NCBI GenBank assembly: GCA_944384025.1
Contig: CALWRS010000002.1
Span: 62,001-126,000 of the forward strand
Source of the DNA: an uncultured Lachnospiraceae bacterium
Lineage (GTDB): Bacteria > Bacillota > Clostridia > Lachnospirales > Lachnospiraceae
Reading direction: 5' to 3'
DNA length: 64,000 nucleotides
Shown here: positions 54,203 to 63,092 of the stretch, in pieces
How the letters are laid out: each line of letters starts with the position of its first letter
Position numbering within the stretch: position 1 is the first letter of the stretch
Made by a program: the position numbers and the translations under genes
Notes under the pieces: generated by a model
The model's database searches: none
What the model was told of the DNA's origin: nothing
The model's input: only the letters and a program-made list of their open reading frames with translations

Positions 54203-55225
54203 ATGAGCAATGTAAAAATTTATGGTCAAGAGCTTGCGAACATGCCTTGGCAGGAAAAACCGGCGGATGCGGTTGGCCCGGTTTGGAGATACTCTAAAAA
54301 CCCTATTATTGACCGTAATCCGCTGCCGGGCGTAGCCCGTATTTTTAACAGCGCCGTTGTGCCGTGGGAAGACGGATTTATCGGCGTATTCCGCGGAGAA
54401 CAGGTGAACGGTGTGCCGCACATTTATTTGGGACGGAGCAAAGACGGAATTCATTGGACGTATGACACGCAGAAGATTCCGTTTGTCAACGAAAAAGGCG
54501 AGCCGTTTATGCCTCGTTACGCTTACGATCCGCGTCTTGTGCAGGTGGAAGATACATACTACATTATCTGGTGTACCGATTTTTATGGCGCGGCGCTTGG
54601 CTTAGCGAAGACAAAGGACTTTAAGACGTTTGTGCGCCTTGACAATCCGTTCCTTCCGTTTAACCGAAACGGCGTTCTTTTTCCAAGAAAACTAAACGGA
54701 AACTTCTGCCTGCTTTCCCGCCCGTCCGACAGCGGTCACACGCCTTTTGGAGACGTTTTCATCAGTGAGAGCCCGGATTTGGTTTATTGGGGCAAGCACA
54801 AGCATGTTATGACAAGAGGCTACAATCAATGGTGGCAGTCGCTGAAAATCGGCGGCGGCGCCGCTCCGATTGAGACAAGCGAAGGATGGCTTCTGTTTTA
54901 TCACGGCGTTACCGGTACATGCAACGGATACGTTTACAGTATGGGCGCTTGCATTTTGGATAAAGAGGAGCCAAGCCGCGTGAAGTATCGCTCCGAAAAC
55001 TTTGTGCTTACGCCGGAGACGTGGTACGAAGAGAGGGGCTTTGTAGCAAACGTTATCTTCCCGGTATCGACGCTTTGCGACGCAAAGACCGGAAGAATCG
55101 CTATTTACTACGGCGCAGCGGACAGCTACGTTGGACTAGCGTTTACAACGGTGGACGAGATTGTAGCGTACGTAAAAGAAAATCATGTAGAAAACGGAGA
55201 CGACGGACAAATTGGAATCATGTAA
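54203..55225 (+). CDS. GH130 beta-1,4-manno-oligosaccharide phosphorylase
   Basis: 340 residues, five-bladed propeller phosphorylase. YDPRL holds the single catalytic Asp (D109), and WRYSKNPII and ARIFNSAVVP are family features. Length and motifs resemble RaMP2-type enzymes that release mannose 1-phosphate from the non-reducing end of manno-oligosaccharides using phosphate. No signal peptide, so cytoplasmic. With the fusion protein downstream it completes intracellular phosphorolysis. AAAGGAG site. Confidence 0.9.
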   Translation: MSNVKIYGQELANMPWQEKPADAVGPVWRYSKNPIIDRNPLPGVARIFNSAVVPWEDGFIGVFRGEQVNGVPHIYLGRSKDGIHWTYDTQKIPFVNEKGEPFMPRYAYDPRLVQVEDTYYIIWCTDFYGAALGLAKTKDFKTFVRLDNPFLPFNRNGVLFPRKLNGNFCLLSRPSDSGHTPFGDVFISESPDLVYWGKHKHVMTRGYNQWWQSLKIGGGAAPIETSEGWLLFYHGVTGTCNGYVYSMGACILDKEEPSRVKYRSENFVLTPETWYEERGFVANVIFPVSTLCDAKTGRIAIYYGAADSYVGLAFTTVDEIVAYVKENHVENGDDGQIGIM

Positions 55226-56345
55226 TCCATATTTGCGGCAATGTGCGCTCGCGCGCGGCATTGTGCATTTGGGAAACTTGGAACGATTTTACAGAGTATT
55301 TCAGAAGGCGCAGCAGGGGAAGCCGATTACCGTCGGCTTCCTCGGCGGTTCTATTACGCAGGATTCTGCCGCCAGCCGGCACGAAAACTGCTACGCCTAT
55401 AGAACTTATCTTTGGTGGAAAAACAAGTTTCCGGAAAGTGAAATTCGTTACGTAAACGCCGGAATCGGCGCGACGACTTCGCAGTTTGGCGCAGCGCGGG
55501 TGGAAGAAGATTTGCTTTGCTACGAGCCGGACGTCGTATTTTGCGAATTTAGCGTCAACGATCCGAGCACGCCTTTTTTTCAGGAATGTTTTGAAGGCCT
55601 TGTGCGAAAAATTTTATACAGCCGGACGCAGCCGGCTCTGCTTGTTTTTCATAACGTTGTATACGACACTGGAGAAAATGCGCAGGACATTCACAGCGCT
55701 GTATCGATTCGCTACGATGTGCCAACCATCAGCATGAAAGACAGCATTTTTGAAGAAATTCGGCTGGGATACGTACAGCGGGAGAAGATTACGCAGGATA
55801 ACCTGCACCCAAACGACCTTGGACACAGCTACGTCGCGCAAGTTTTGACCCATGCGCTTACGCGTATTTACGAAACATGTGCGAAGACGCCACAGGAAGT
55901 TTGCAAACCGCTTGCAAAAATCTCCCCAATGACACAAAATCGATACGAGCAATCTTTCCGGGTACGCGGCCGGGACTGCTTGCAGCAGATGGAAGGATTT
56001 AGTGAAGATTTGCAGGAGCAAAACGGCGTAAGAGACGTGTTTCGGCGCGGATTTTTTAGCAGCTGTGAGGACGCGTTTTTAACGTTTCGTGTGACGGCCA
56101 AAAAGATAAGCGTTCAATACCGAAAGACCGTTCATCATCCGGCGCCAACGGCTGCCGTATTTGTGGACGGAAGGGAAGCGGCGCAGTTAAAAGCAGACTT
56201 TGAAGAAACGTGGGGCGATTGCTTATATTTACAGGATGTATGGGAGGAAGAAGAAGCGAAAGAGCATACGGTTACAATCCGCATCACGAACGTTTTTGCG
56301 CCTTCCTGCACGCCGTTTTATTTTGTTTCCCTAATTTGCTGCTAA
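55212..56345 (+). CDS. SGNH/GDSL esterase, probable acetyl-mannan esterase
   Basis: 377 residues. The four SGNH blocks are clear: S47 in GGSITQ, Gly block GIGATTS, N116 in SVNDPS, and D196/H199 in [10 protein letters not shown]-terminal beta-sandwich (about 270-377) may bind sugar. No signal peptide. Context suggests removal of acetyl groups from imported manno-oligosaccharides, similar in role to the CE17 enzyme of Roseburia mannan loci; this is inferred. The TTG start overlaps the GH130 gene by 14 bases; a TTG at 55233 would be a later alternative. Confidence 0.82.
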   Translation: MESCNPYLRQCALARGIVHLGNLERFYRVFQKAQQGKPITVGFLGGSITQDSAASRHENCYAYRTYLWWKNKFPESEIRYVNAGIGATTSQFGAARVEEDLLCYEPDVVFCEFSVNDPSTPFFQECFEGLVRKILYSRTQPALLVFHNVVYDTGENAQDIHSAVSIRYDVPTISMKDSIFEEIRLGYVQREKITQDNLHPNDLGHSYVAQVLTHALTRIYETCAKTPQEVCKPLAKISPMTQNRYEQSFRVRGRDCLQQMEGFSEDLQEQNGVRDVFRRGFFSSCEDAFLTFRVTAKKISVQYRKTVHHPAPTAAVFVDGREAAQLKADFEETWGDCLYLQDVWEEEEAKEHTVTIRITNVFAPSCTPFYFVSLICC

Positions 56346-56376
56346 GCATAAGAAAAACGCAGAAGTGAGGATGATT

Positions 56377-58713
56377 ATGATTTCAATAAAAAAGCAGGCC
56401 GAAGACCAGCTGCGCAATGTAATTTTGCCCTTTTGGGAAAATTTAAAAGACGATGTTTACGGTGGATTCTACGGCTATATGGATTATGATTTGCGCCTTA
56501 ACAAACAGGCAGACAAAGGCTGTATTTTAAATAGCCGGATTCTTTGGTTTTTTAGTAACGCGGTCAAAGTGCTTTCGGATTCGTCGCTGCGGCCCTTTGC
56601 AGATCATGCGTATTATTTTTTGCGGGATTACTGCTTTGATAAAGAAAACGGGGGCGTTTACTGGTCCCTTACATACGACGGAAAGCCAAGCGATACGACA
56701 AAACACACGTACAACCAGGCGTTTGCCATTTATGCACTGTCGTCTTATTACGATTTAACCAAAGACGAAGAGGCGCTTTCGCTGGCACTTTCGCTTCACC
56801 GGACAATGGAAGAGCAAATGACGGACGAATACGGCTATATGGAGTCGTTTACGCAAAATTTTCAGCCGGAAGAAAACGACAAACTCTCGGAAAACGGCGT
56901 GATTGCACAAAAGACGATGAATACGCTTTTGCATGTGCTGGAAGCGTATACGGAGCTCTACCGCGTTGCGAAAATGAAAACCGTGCAGGAGCGGTTGCAA
57001 TTCATTTTGACGCAAATTGAGACGAAGGTATATAATCCGATTTTAAAGCGGCAGGAAGTATTTTTTGACGCGCAGATGCATTCGATTCTCGATTTGCATT
57101 CGTATGGGCACGATATAGAAACCGCGTGGCTTGTGGACCGCACGCTTGAAGTGCTAAACGACCCGATGATGACGGCGCGTATTTCGCCCATCACAAAGGC
57201 GCTTACGCAAAAAATTTATGAACGCGCTTACGAGAACCATTCGCTTTTAAACGAATGCGAAAAGGGGAAAGACGATAAGACGCGCATTTGGTGGGTGCAG
57301 GCGGAAGCCGTAATCGGCTTTTTAAACGGATACCAGAAAAATCCGGGAGCCGTGCATTATTTGGACGCTTCGCTTGACATTCTTCAAATGATTCAGGAAA
57401 AATTGACGGATCACAGAGAAGGCTCGGAATGGTTTATGTCCTTAGACGAAGAGCTTCGTCCGATTTCCGGAAAGCCGATTGTTGAGCCGTGGAAGTGCCC
57501 GTATCATAATGGCAGAATGTGCTTAGAGCTGCTTACAAGGGACGTCATCCATCCCAAATACTACGAAGAGCTGCAAAAACAGGAGACGCTCTTTACGCGA
57601 AGAAACGTCCCGCTTGACGACTACAACGGTATATACACGCGCTACCGGCATCCGGTTTTAACAAGAGAGATGGTCCCGCTGTTTTGGAAGTATGACCTGA
57701 ATTTAGAAACCAATCCATTTTTTATGGAGCGCCTTTCCGTAAACGCAACGATGAACTCGGGAGCCATTAAATTAAACGGCAAGTATTACCTTGTCGTGCG
57801 TACCGAAGGCAATGACCGCAAGTCGTTTTTTGCGGTAGCGCAAAGCGATAACGGGATAGACGGCTTCCGTTTTTGGGATTATCCGATTCTTTTGCCGGAT
57901 ACGAATCCCGAAGAAACTAATGTATACGATATGCGTCTGACGCAGCACGAAGACGGCTATATATACGGTGTCTTCTGCTCCGAAAGCAAAGATACGAGCG
58001 TGCAGGATTTGTCTGCGGCCGTAGCGGCAGCCGGCATTGTGCGCACAAAAGACTTAAAGACGTGGGAGCGTCTCCCGAATTTAAAGACGCTTCGTTCCCC
58101 GCAGCAAAGAAACGTTGTTTTGCACCCGGAGTTTGTAAACGGAAAGTATGCGTTTTATACCCGCCCGATGGACGATTTTATCGACACCGGTTCGGGCGGC
58201 GGCATCGGCTTTGGTCTGTGCGACGATATTACCAATGCGGTCATTGACGAGGAAGTCATTACAAGCAAGCGGAAATATCATACGATTACCGAAGCGAAAA
58301 ACGGCGCAGGCGCAGTGCCTATTAAGTCGGAAAGAGGGTGGCTGCACATTGCCCACGGCGTCCGCAATACGGCGGCGGGGCTTCGATATGTGCTGTATGC
58401 GTTCGCGACGGATTTGTCCGATCCAAGCAAAGTGATTGCGGAACCTTCCGGAATGCTTCTTGGGCCGCATGTAGGAGAGCGGGTAGGCGACGTTTCAAAC
58501 GTAGTTTTCACGAACGGAGCGATTGTTGACGACAACGGGGACGTGTTGATTTATTACGCATCTTCGGATACGCGAATGCACGTTGCGAAGACGACGCTGG
58601 CACGATTGGAGGATTATATTTTCAATACGCCGGAAGATCCGTTGCGTTCGGTCTTGTGTGTTCGGCAAAGATGTGCTTTAATAGAAGAGAATAAGAAGCT
58701 GCTGCAACAATAA
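56377..58713 (+). CDS. Fusion: mannobiose/cellobiose 2-epimerase + GH130 mannosylglucose phosphorylase
   Basis: 778 residues in one open frame. Residues 1 to about 400 are an AGE-type alpha/alpha barrel with the 2-epimerase residues R54, H186, H245 and E248 (GHDIE) and H377 (CPYHNG), matching R52, H184, H243, E246 and H374 of Ruminococcus albus cellobiose 2-epimerase. From about 410 to 778 it is a GH130 propeller with NVYDMRLT (catalytic D518), the 4-O-beta-mannosyl-glucose phosphorylase type. The pair turns mannobiose into mannosyl-glucose and then into mannose 1-phosphate plus glucose. ATG 56377 is 6 bases after GAGG. Elsewhere these are normally two genes. Cytoplasmic. Confidence 0.93.
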   Translation: MISIKKQAEDQLRNVILPFWENLKDDVYGGFYGYMDYDLRLNKQADKGCILNSRILWFFSNAVKVLSDSSLRPFADHAYYFLRDYCFDKENGGVYWSLTYDGKPSDTTKHTYNQAFAIYALSSYYDLTKDEEALSLALSLHRTMEEQMTDEYGYMESFTQNFQPEENDKLSENGVIAQKTMNTLLHVLEAYTELYRVAKMKTVQERLQFILTQIETKVYNPILKRQEVFFDAQMHSILDLHSYGHDIETAWLVDRTLEVLNDPMMTARISPITKALTQKIYERAYENHSLLNECEKGKDDKTRIWWVQAEAVIGFLNGYQKNPGAVHYLDASLDILQMIQEKLTDHREGSEWFMSLDEELRPISGKPIVEPWKCPYHNGRMCLELLTRDVIHPKYYEELQKQETLFTRRNVPLDDYNGIYTRYRHPVLTREMVPLFWKYDLNLETNPFFMERLSVNATMNSGAIKLNGKYYLVVRTEGNDRKSFFAVAQSDNGIDGFRFWDYPILLPDTNPEETNVYDMRLTQHEDGYIYGVFCSESKDTSVQDLSAAVAAAGIVRTKDLKTWERLPNLKTLRSPQQRNVVLHPEFVNGKYAFYTRPMDDFIDTGSGGGIGFGLCDDITNAVIDEEVITSKRKYHTITEAKNGAGAVPIKSERGWLHIAHGVRNTAAGLRYVLYAFATDLSDPSKVIAEPSGMLLGPHVGERVGDVSNVVFTNGAIVDDNGDVLIYYASSDTRMHVAKTTLARLEDYIFNTPEDPLRSVLCVRQRCALIEENKKLLQQ

Positions 58714-58737
58714 ACCGCTTCGGACAGGAGGATACTT

Positions 58738-60462
58738 ATGGATTATAAGGAAGCTTATCGCTTTTGGTGTACCGACCCCTATTTTGACGAAAAGACAAAA
58801 GAGGAGCTTAGAGCTATCGCACAGGAGGAAACGGAAATTCGCGAGCGCTTTTACCGCGACCTGGAATTTGGAACGGGCGGACTGCGCGGAATTATCGGCG
58901 CGGGCACAAACCGCATGAACCTTTATACCGTTCGAAAAGCGACGCAAGGGCTGGCCAACTTTATCATCAAAGAAGGAGGACAGGAGCGCGGGGTAGCAAT
59001 TGCCTATGACTCCCGCAACATGTCTGTGGAGTTTAGTGAGGAAGCTGCGCTTTGCCTTTGTGCAAACGGGATTAAAACGTACCGCTTTGAATCTCTTCGT
59101 CCTACGCCGGAACTTTCGTTTGCCCTGCGGGAACTTGGCTGTATTGCCGGAATTGTTGTAACGGCAAGCCATAACCCGGCGGAATACAACGGCTACAAAG
59201 TGTATTGGGAAGACGGCGCACAAGTTACGCCGCCAAAGGACAGCCAGATTATTGACGAAGTGAACGCCGTAACGGACTGGAACACGGTAAAGATTATGGA
59301 CCGAGCTGCTGCGGAGGCTGCAGGGCTGTATCACGTAATCGGAAAAGACATTGACGACCGGTATATGCAGGCGCTTAAAAAGCTCGTTCTTCAGCCGGAC
59401 GTTGTGCGCGAAGTTGGAAAGACCATGAAAGTCGTTTACACACCGCTTCACGGAACAGGAAACGTTCCAGTTCGCCGAATTTTAAAAGAAATCGGCTTAG
59501 AGCAGGTGTTCGTCGTTCCCGAGCAGGAACTTCCGGACGGAAATTTCCCAACGGTTGCGAGCCCGAACCCGGAAAACAAAAGCGCGTTTGAGATGGCGCT
59601 TGCGCTGGCACAAAAAGAAGGCGCGGAGCTTGTGCTTGCGACAGACCCGGATGCAGACCGGCTTGGCGTATACGCAAAAGACTCCAAAACCGGAGAATAT
59701 ATGCCGTTTACCGGAAATATGTCCGGAATGCTGATTTGCGAATACGTGCTGAGCCAGAAACAGGCGCTTGGAAAAATTGCGAAAGACGGATTTATCGTAA
59801 AAACCATCGTATCGACCAATATGGCGGACAAAGTCGCCGAAGCGTACGGCGTAGAGCTTAAAGAGTGTCTGACCGGCTTTAAGTTTATTGGAGAATTGAT
59901 CAAGCTGGCCGAAGAATCCGGCAAGGGAACGTTTGAATTTGGCTTTGAAGAAAGCTACGGCTGCTTAGTTGGCACACACGCCAGAGACAAAGACGCGGTT
60001 GTTGCCGTTATGATGCTTTGCGAAGCGGCGGCTTACTACAAGACCCAGGGACTGACGCTGTGGGATCAGATGATGCGCATTTACGAGAAGTACGGCTTCT
60101 TCCGCGAAGGTCTGGAAACGCTGACGCTTAAAGGTTACGAGGGAGCGCAAAAGATTAAGAGTATGATGGAAGACATCCGGAACAACCCGCCAAAGACGTT
60201 GGGCGGCTATCCGGTAACGATGTTCCGCGATTACGCAAAAGGCGTGATTACCGACCTTTCCGACGGCAGTACGCATCCGACCGGACTACGCACGTCAAAC
60301 GTGCTGTATTTTGACCTAAGCGACGACGCATGGGCATGTGTGCGTCCTTCCGGAACCGAACCAAAGATTAAGTTCTACATGGGCGTAAAGGGCAGCAGCT
60401 TTGAAGATGCAGACAAAAAGCTGAAGGAATTAAACGAAGCTTTAATGGAACTTGCAAAGTAA
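58738..60462 (+). CDS. Alpha-D-phosphohexomutase (phosphomannomutase/phosphoglucomutase)
   Basis: 574 residues with the phosphoserine loop TASHNPAEYNG, metal loop TDPDADRLG, sugar-binding GFEESYG and phosphate-binding RPSGTEPK. Length resembles PgcA/Pgm2-type enzymes. As last gene of the mannan run it most likely converts mannose 1-phosphate from the two GH130 units to mannose 6-phosphate; glucose 1-phosphate is also possible. AGGAGG site 24 bases after the fusion gene. Confidence 0.93.
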   Translation: MDYKEAYRFWCTDPYFDEKTKEELRAIAQEETEIRERFYRDLEFGTGGLRGIIGAGTNRMNLYTVRKATQGLANFIIKEGGQERGVAIAYDSRNMSVEFSEEAALCLCANGIKTYRFESLRPTPELSFALRELGCIAGIVVTASHNPAEYNGYKVYWEDGAQVTPPKDSQIIDEVNAVTDWNTVKIMDRAAAEAAGLYHVIGKDIDDRYMQALKKLVLQPDVVREVGKTMKVVYTPLHGTGNVPVRRILKEIGLEQVFVVPEQELPDGNFPTVASPNPENKSAFEMALALAQKEGAELVLATDPDADRLGVYAKDSKTGEYMPFTGNMSGMLICEYVLSQKQALGKIAKDGFIVKTIVSTNMADKVAEAYGVELKECLTGFKFIGELIKLAEESGKGTFEFGFEESYGCLVGTHARDKDAVVAVMMLCEAAAYYKTQGLTLWDQMMRIYEKYGFFREGLETLTLKGYEGAQKIKSMMEDIRNNPPKTLGGYPVTMFRDYAKGVITDLSDGSTHPTGLRTSNVLYFDLSDDAWACVRPSGTEPKIKFYMGVKGSSFEDADKKLKELNEALMELAK

Positions 60463-60475
60463 ATGAATGAAAAAT

Positions 60476-60521
60476 CGGCGGGCAAAGGAGTTGTTTTTAG
60501 ACTCTTTTGTCCGCCGGTTTT
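60476..60521. terminator. Bidirectional terminator between convergent genes
   Basis: A 16-bp stem (two G-T pairs) from 60476-60491 and 60501-60516, loop of 9, followed by GTTTT on the + strand and ATTTTT on the - strand. It ends both the mannan operon and the phosphatase gene. Confidence 0.88.
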
Positions 60522-60529
60522 GTACATTT

Positions 60530-61174
60530 TTAAACAAGAAGAGAAAAAAGCTCCTCCGGTGTGTCTGCGATAGCGGCAAGAGGAAGTGCTTCCAGAAATT
60601 TCCGCCCTCGGTATCCCCAAGAGACGCCAATGCAGGCAATGCCGGCGTTTCTTGCTGTCTCTTCGTCCACATCCGAGTCGCCGACGTAAACGGTGCGGCT
60701 TTTGTCTGCGCCAAGCAGCTTCATAGCTTGGTGCACGCTGTAAGGGTTGGGCTTTTTTTTATCCGGAGGCGCACCAATCGCGATGTGGTTGTATTCTTCA
60801 AAAAAACGATGGTTCATCTCTTTTGTGGCCTCGTCCAGTTTGTTGGATACGATAGCTGTTTGTATGCCCTTACGGTGCAGATTTTTTAAAAGAGGCAAAA
60901 TTCCGTCGTACGGAGCAGTGTGGTCGTACATATGCTGCAAGTAATGCTTCCGAAACACTGCGAGCAGTTCCTCCGCTTCAAAAGCGGAGACATTTGCGGG
61001 AGCGCTTCGCTTCATCAAAGTGGCAACGCCGTTTCCGATGAAATTTCGGACTTCTTCTATTGTGCGCGTAGGAAAGCTGCGTGCGCACAAAGCAGCGTTT
61101 ACGCTTGCATGCAAATCCGTAAGCGTATTTAATAGTGTGCCGTCTAAATCGAAGATGACGGTTTGGTATTTCAT
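60530..61174 (-). CDS. gph: HAD-family phosphoglycolate phosphatase-like protein
   Basis: 214 residues on the - strand. HAD motif I FDLDGTLLNT (D9, D11), motif II in IVSNK, and motif IV in YVGDSDVDEETA. The cap domain is of the small helical type. Most similar in pattern to Gph/PpaX phosphatases, acting on phosphoglycolate or other small phosphates; the substrate is uncertain. The only gene on this strand in the window, with its own promoter and the shared terminator. Confidence 0.88.
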   Translation of the reverse strand: MKYQTVIFDLDGTLLNTLTDLHASVNAALCARSFPTRTIEEVRNFIGNGVATLMKRSAPANVSAFEAEELLAVFRKHYLQHMYDHTAPYDGILPLLKNLHRKGIQTAIVSNKLDEATKEMNHRFFEEYNHIAIGAPPDKKKPNPYSVHQAMKLLGADKSRTVYVGDSDVDEETARNAGIACIGVSWGYRGRKFLEALPLAAIADTPEELFSLLV

Positions 61175-61210
61175 AGTTGGACGCCCTCCAGAGCATAAAA
61201 TATCAGTTTA

Positions 61211-61239
61211 ATTATACCACAAGGCAACAGAAATGTAAA
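61211..61239 (-). promoter_or_regulatory. Promoter of the HAD phosphatase gene
   Basis: Read on the - strand: TTTACA, 17 bases, TATAAT, with TGG before the -10. A GGAGG site precedes the ATG. Confidence 0.8.
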
Positions 61240-61298
61240 ATCTTATTCAAAAATCGCGAAAAAAAAGGAAATCAGCTGTTTCTTTTTTGTTCGTAATT

Positions 61299-61307
61299 TG
61301 CTATAAT
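61299..61307 (+). promoter_or_regulatory. Extended -10 promoter of fhs
   Basis: TGC followed by a perfect TATAAT at 61302-61307; the -35 region (TTTCTT at 61279) is weak. Predicted start near 61314. Confidence 0.6.
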
Positions 61308-61338
61308 AGCAAAAGGTGTTTCGTTTTTAAGCAGTAAA

Positions 61339-61367
61339 GGGAGTTCCTCGATAAGAGAAGAATTCCC
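61339..61367 (+). other. Hairpin in the fhs leader
   Basis: GGGAGTTC/GAATTCCC (8 bp, one G-T pair) with an inner CTC/GAG stem. It lies about 10 bases before the AGGAG site. Its role is unknown; no known riboswitch was matched. Confidence 0.4.
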
Positions 61368-61390
61368 CAAAAATCAGGAGAATACCATAA

Positions 61391-63061
61391 ATGAAATCAG
61401 ATATTGAGATTGCGCGGGAAGCGGTCATGCGTCCCATTACGGAAATCGGAGAGGCGCTCGGTATTGAACCGGACGAGCTGGAACTGTATGGAAAGTACAA
61501 AGCAAAGCTTTCCGATGCGCTTCTTGAGCGAATCAAGGATCGGCCGGACGGCAAGCTGGTGCTTGTTACCGCGATTAACCCTACGCCGGCGGGCGAAGGA
61601 AAGACGACAATTACCGTAGGGCTTGGAGAAGCTCTTGGACGGCTTGGAAAACGGGCGGTCATAACGCTTCGGGAACCGTCGCTTGGCCCGTGTTTTGGCG
61701 TAAAGGGAGGCGCTGCCGGAGGCGGCTATGCGCAGGTCGTTCCCATGGAGGAATTAAATCTTCATTTTACCGGAGATTTTCATGCGATTACTTCGGCGAA
61801 CAATCTTTTGGCGGCCATGCTTGACAACCACATACAGCAGGGAAACGAGCTGCAAATCGATCCAAAGCAGGTTGTTTGGAAGAGATGCCTTGATATGAAC
61901 GACCGTGCGCTTCGCAACATTGTCATTGGCATGGGGAAGAAAACGGACGGCGTTGTGCGGGAAGACCATTTTATTATTACCGTTGCGACGGAGATTATGG
62001 CCATTCTTTGTCTGGCGGAAGACGCGGCGGATTTAAAGGAACGCCTTTCTCGAATGATTGTTGCGTACCGGTACGACGCAACGCCGGTTTACGCGCAGGA
62101 TTTAGGCGCGGTCGGAGCGATGATGGCGCTTCTTCGCGATGCAATTCGTCCGAACCTTGTGCAGACGATCGAAAATACGCCTGCTATTGTACACGGCGGC
62201 CCGTTTGCAAATATCGCGCACGGCTGCAACAGTGTTCGCGCTACAAAAGCGGCGCGAAAGTTAGCGGATATTACGATTACCGAAGCCGGGTTTGGCGCGG
62301 ATTTAGGAGCTGAAAAATTCTTTCACATCAAGTGCCGCATGGCGGGCATTCGTCCGGACGCGGTTGTTCTTGTCGCTACTGTGCGCGCGCTTAAATATAA
62401 CGGCGGCGCGTCCAGATATGTACTCGCAAAAGAGAATATGGAAGCGTTAAAAAAAGGAATTTGCAATCTGGAAAAGCACATTGAAAATTTACAAAAATTC
62501 GGCGTTCCGGTTGTCGTTACTTTAAACCGGTTTTCGGGAGATACCGACGCAGAATTGCAATATGTTCGTGACTTTTGCTTGGAGCGAGGCTGCGATTTCG
62601 CTCTTTCGGAAGTTTGGGAAAAAGGCGGAGAGGGCGGCCTAGCGCTTGCAGCGCAGCTTGTAAAGACGCTTGAAACAAAGCCGTCGGATTTTCATCTTTT
62701 ATACGACGACGCCGCGCCCCTGAAGGAAAAAATCGAGACGGTGGCAAGAGAAATTTACGGAGCGGGCAGTATCAGCTTTGAACCGCAGGCAGAAGCAATG
62801 CTTGGACGCATTACGGAAATGGGCTACGGCTCTTATCCAGTGTGCATTGCAAAAAATCAATACTCCTTGTCCGACGATCCTACAAAACTGGGACGCCCGC
62901 AAGGCTTTCCGATTCACATTCGCGAAGTTTACGTTTCTGCCGGCGCAGGGTTTGTCGTAGCGTTAACAGGGACGATTCTTGCGATGCCCGGGCTTCCGAA
63001 GCACCCGGCGGCGGAGCGGATTGACGTAGATGCAAACGGAACAATATTGGGGCTGTTCTGA
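61391..63061 (+). CDS. fhs: Formate-tetrahydrofolate ligase
   Basis: Makes 10-formyl-tetrahydrofolate from formate with ATP, feeding one-carbon metabolism and, in acetogens, the methyl branch of the Wood-Ljungdahl pathway. 556 residues, typical length, with the ATP loop TPAGEGKTT (65-73) and family motifs [19 protein letters not shown] and [15 protein letters not shown] site before the ATG. It is a separate unit from the mannan operon. No other Wood-Ljungdahl genes are visible, so acetogenesis is not implied. Confidence 0.97.
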   Translation: MKSDIEIAREAVMRPITEIGEALGIEPDELELYGKYKAKLSDALLERIKDRPDGKLVLVTAINPTPAGEGKTTITVGLGEALGRLGKRAVITLREPSLGPCFGVKGGAAGGGYAQVVPMEELNLHFTGDFHAITSANNLLAAMLDNHIQQGNELQIDPKQVVWKRCLDMNDRALRNIVIGMGKKTDGVVREDHFIITVATEIMAILCLAEDAADLKERLSRMIVAYRYDATPVYAQDLGAVGAMMALLRDAIRPNLVQTIENTPAIVHGGPFANIAHGCNSVRATKAARKLADITITEAGFGADLGAEKFFHIKCRMAGIRPDAVVLVATVRALKYNGGASRYVLAKENMEALKKGICNLEKHIENLQKFGVPVVVTLNRFSGDTDAELQYVRDFCLERGCDFALSEVWEKGGEGGLALAAQLVKTLETKPSDFHLLYDDAAPLKEKIETVAREIYGAGSISFEPQAEAMLGRITEMGYGSYPVCIAKNQYSLSDDPTKLGRPQGFPIHIREVYVSAGAGFVVALTGTILAMPGLPKHPAAERIDVDANGTILGLF

Positions 63062-63092
63062 AATATAAATGTACTTATGGAGGGTTTAGTTT

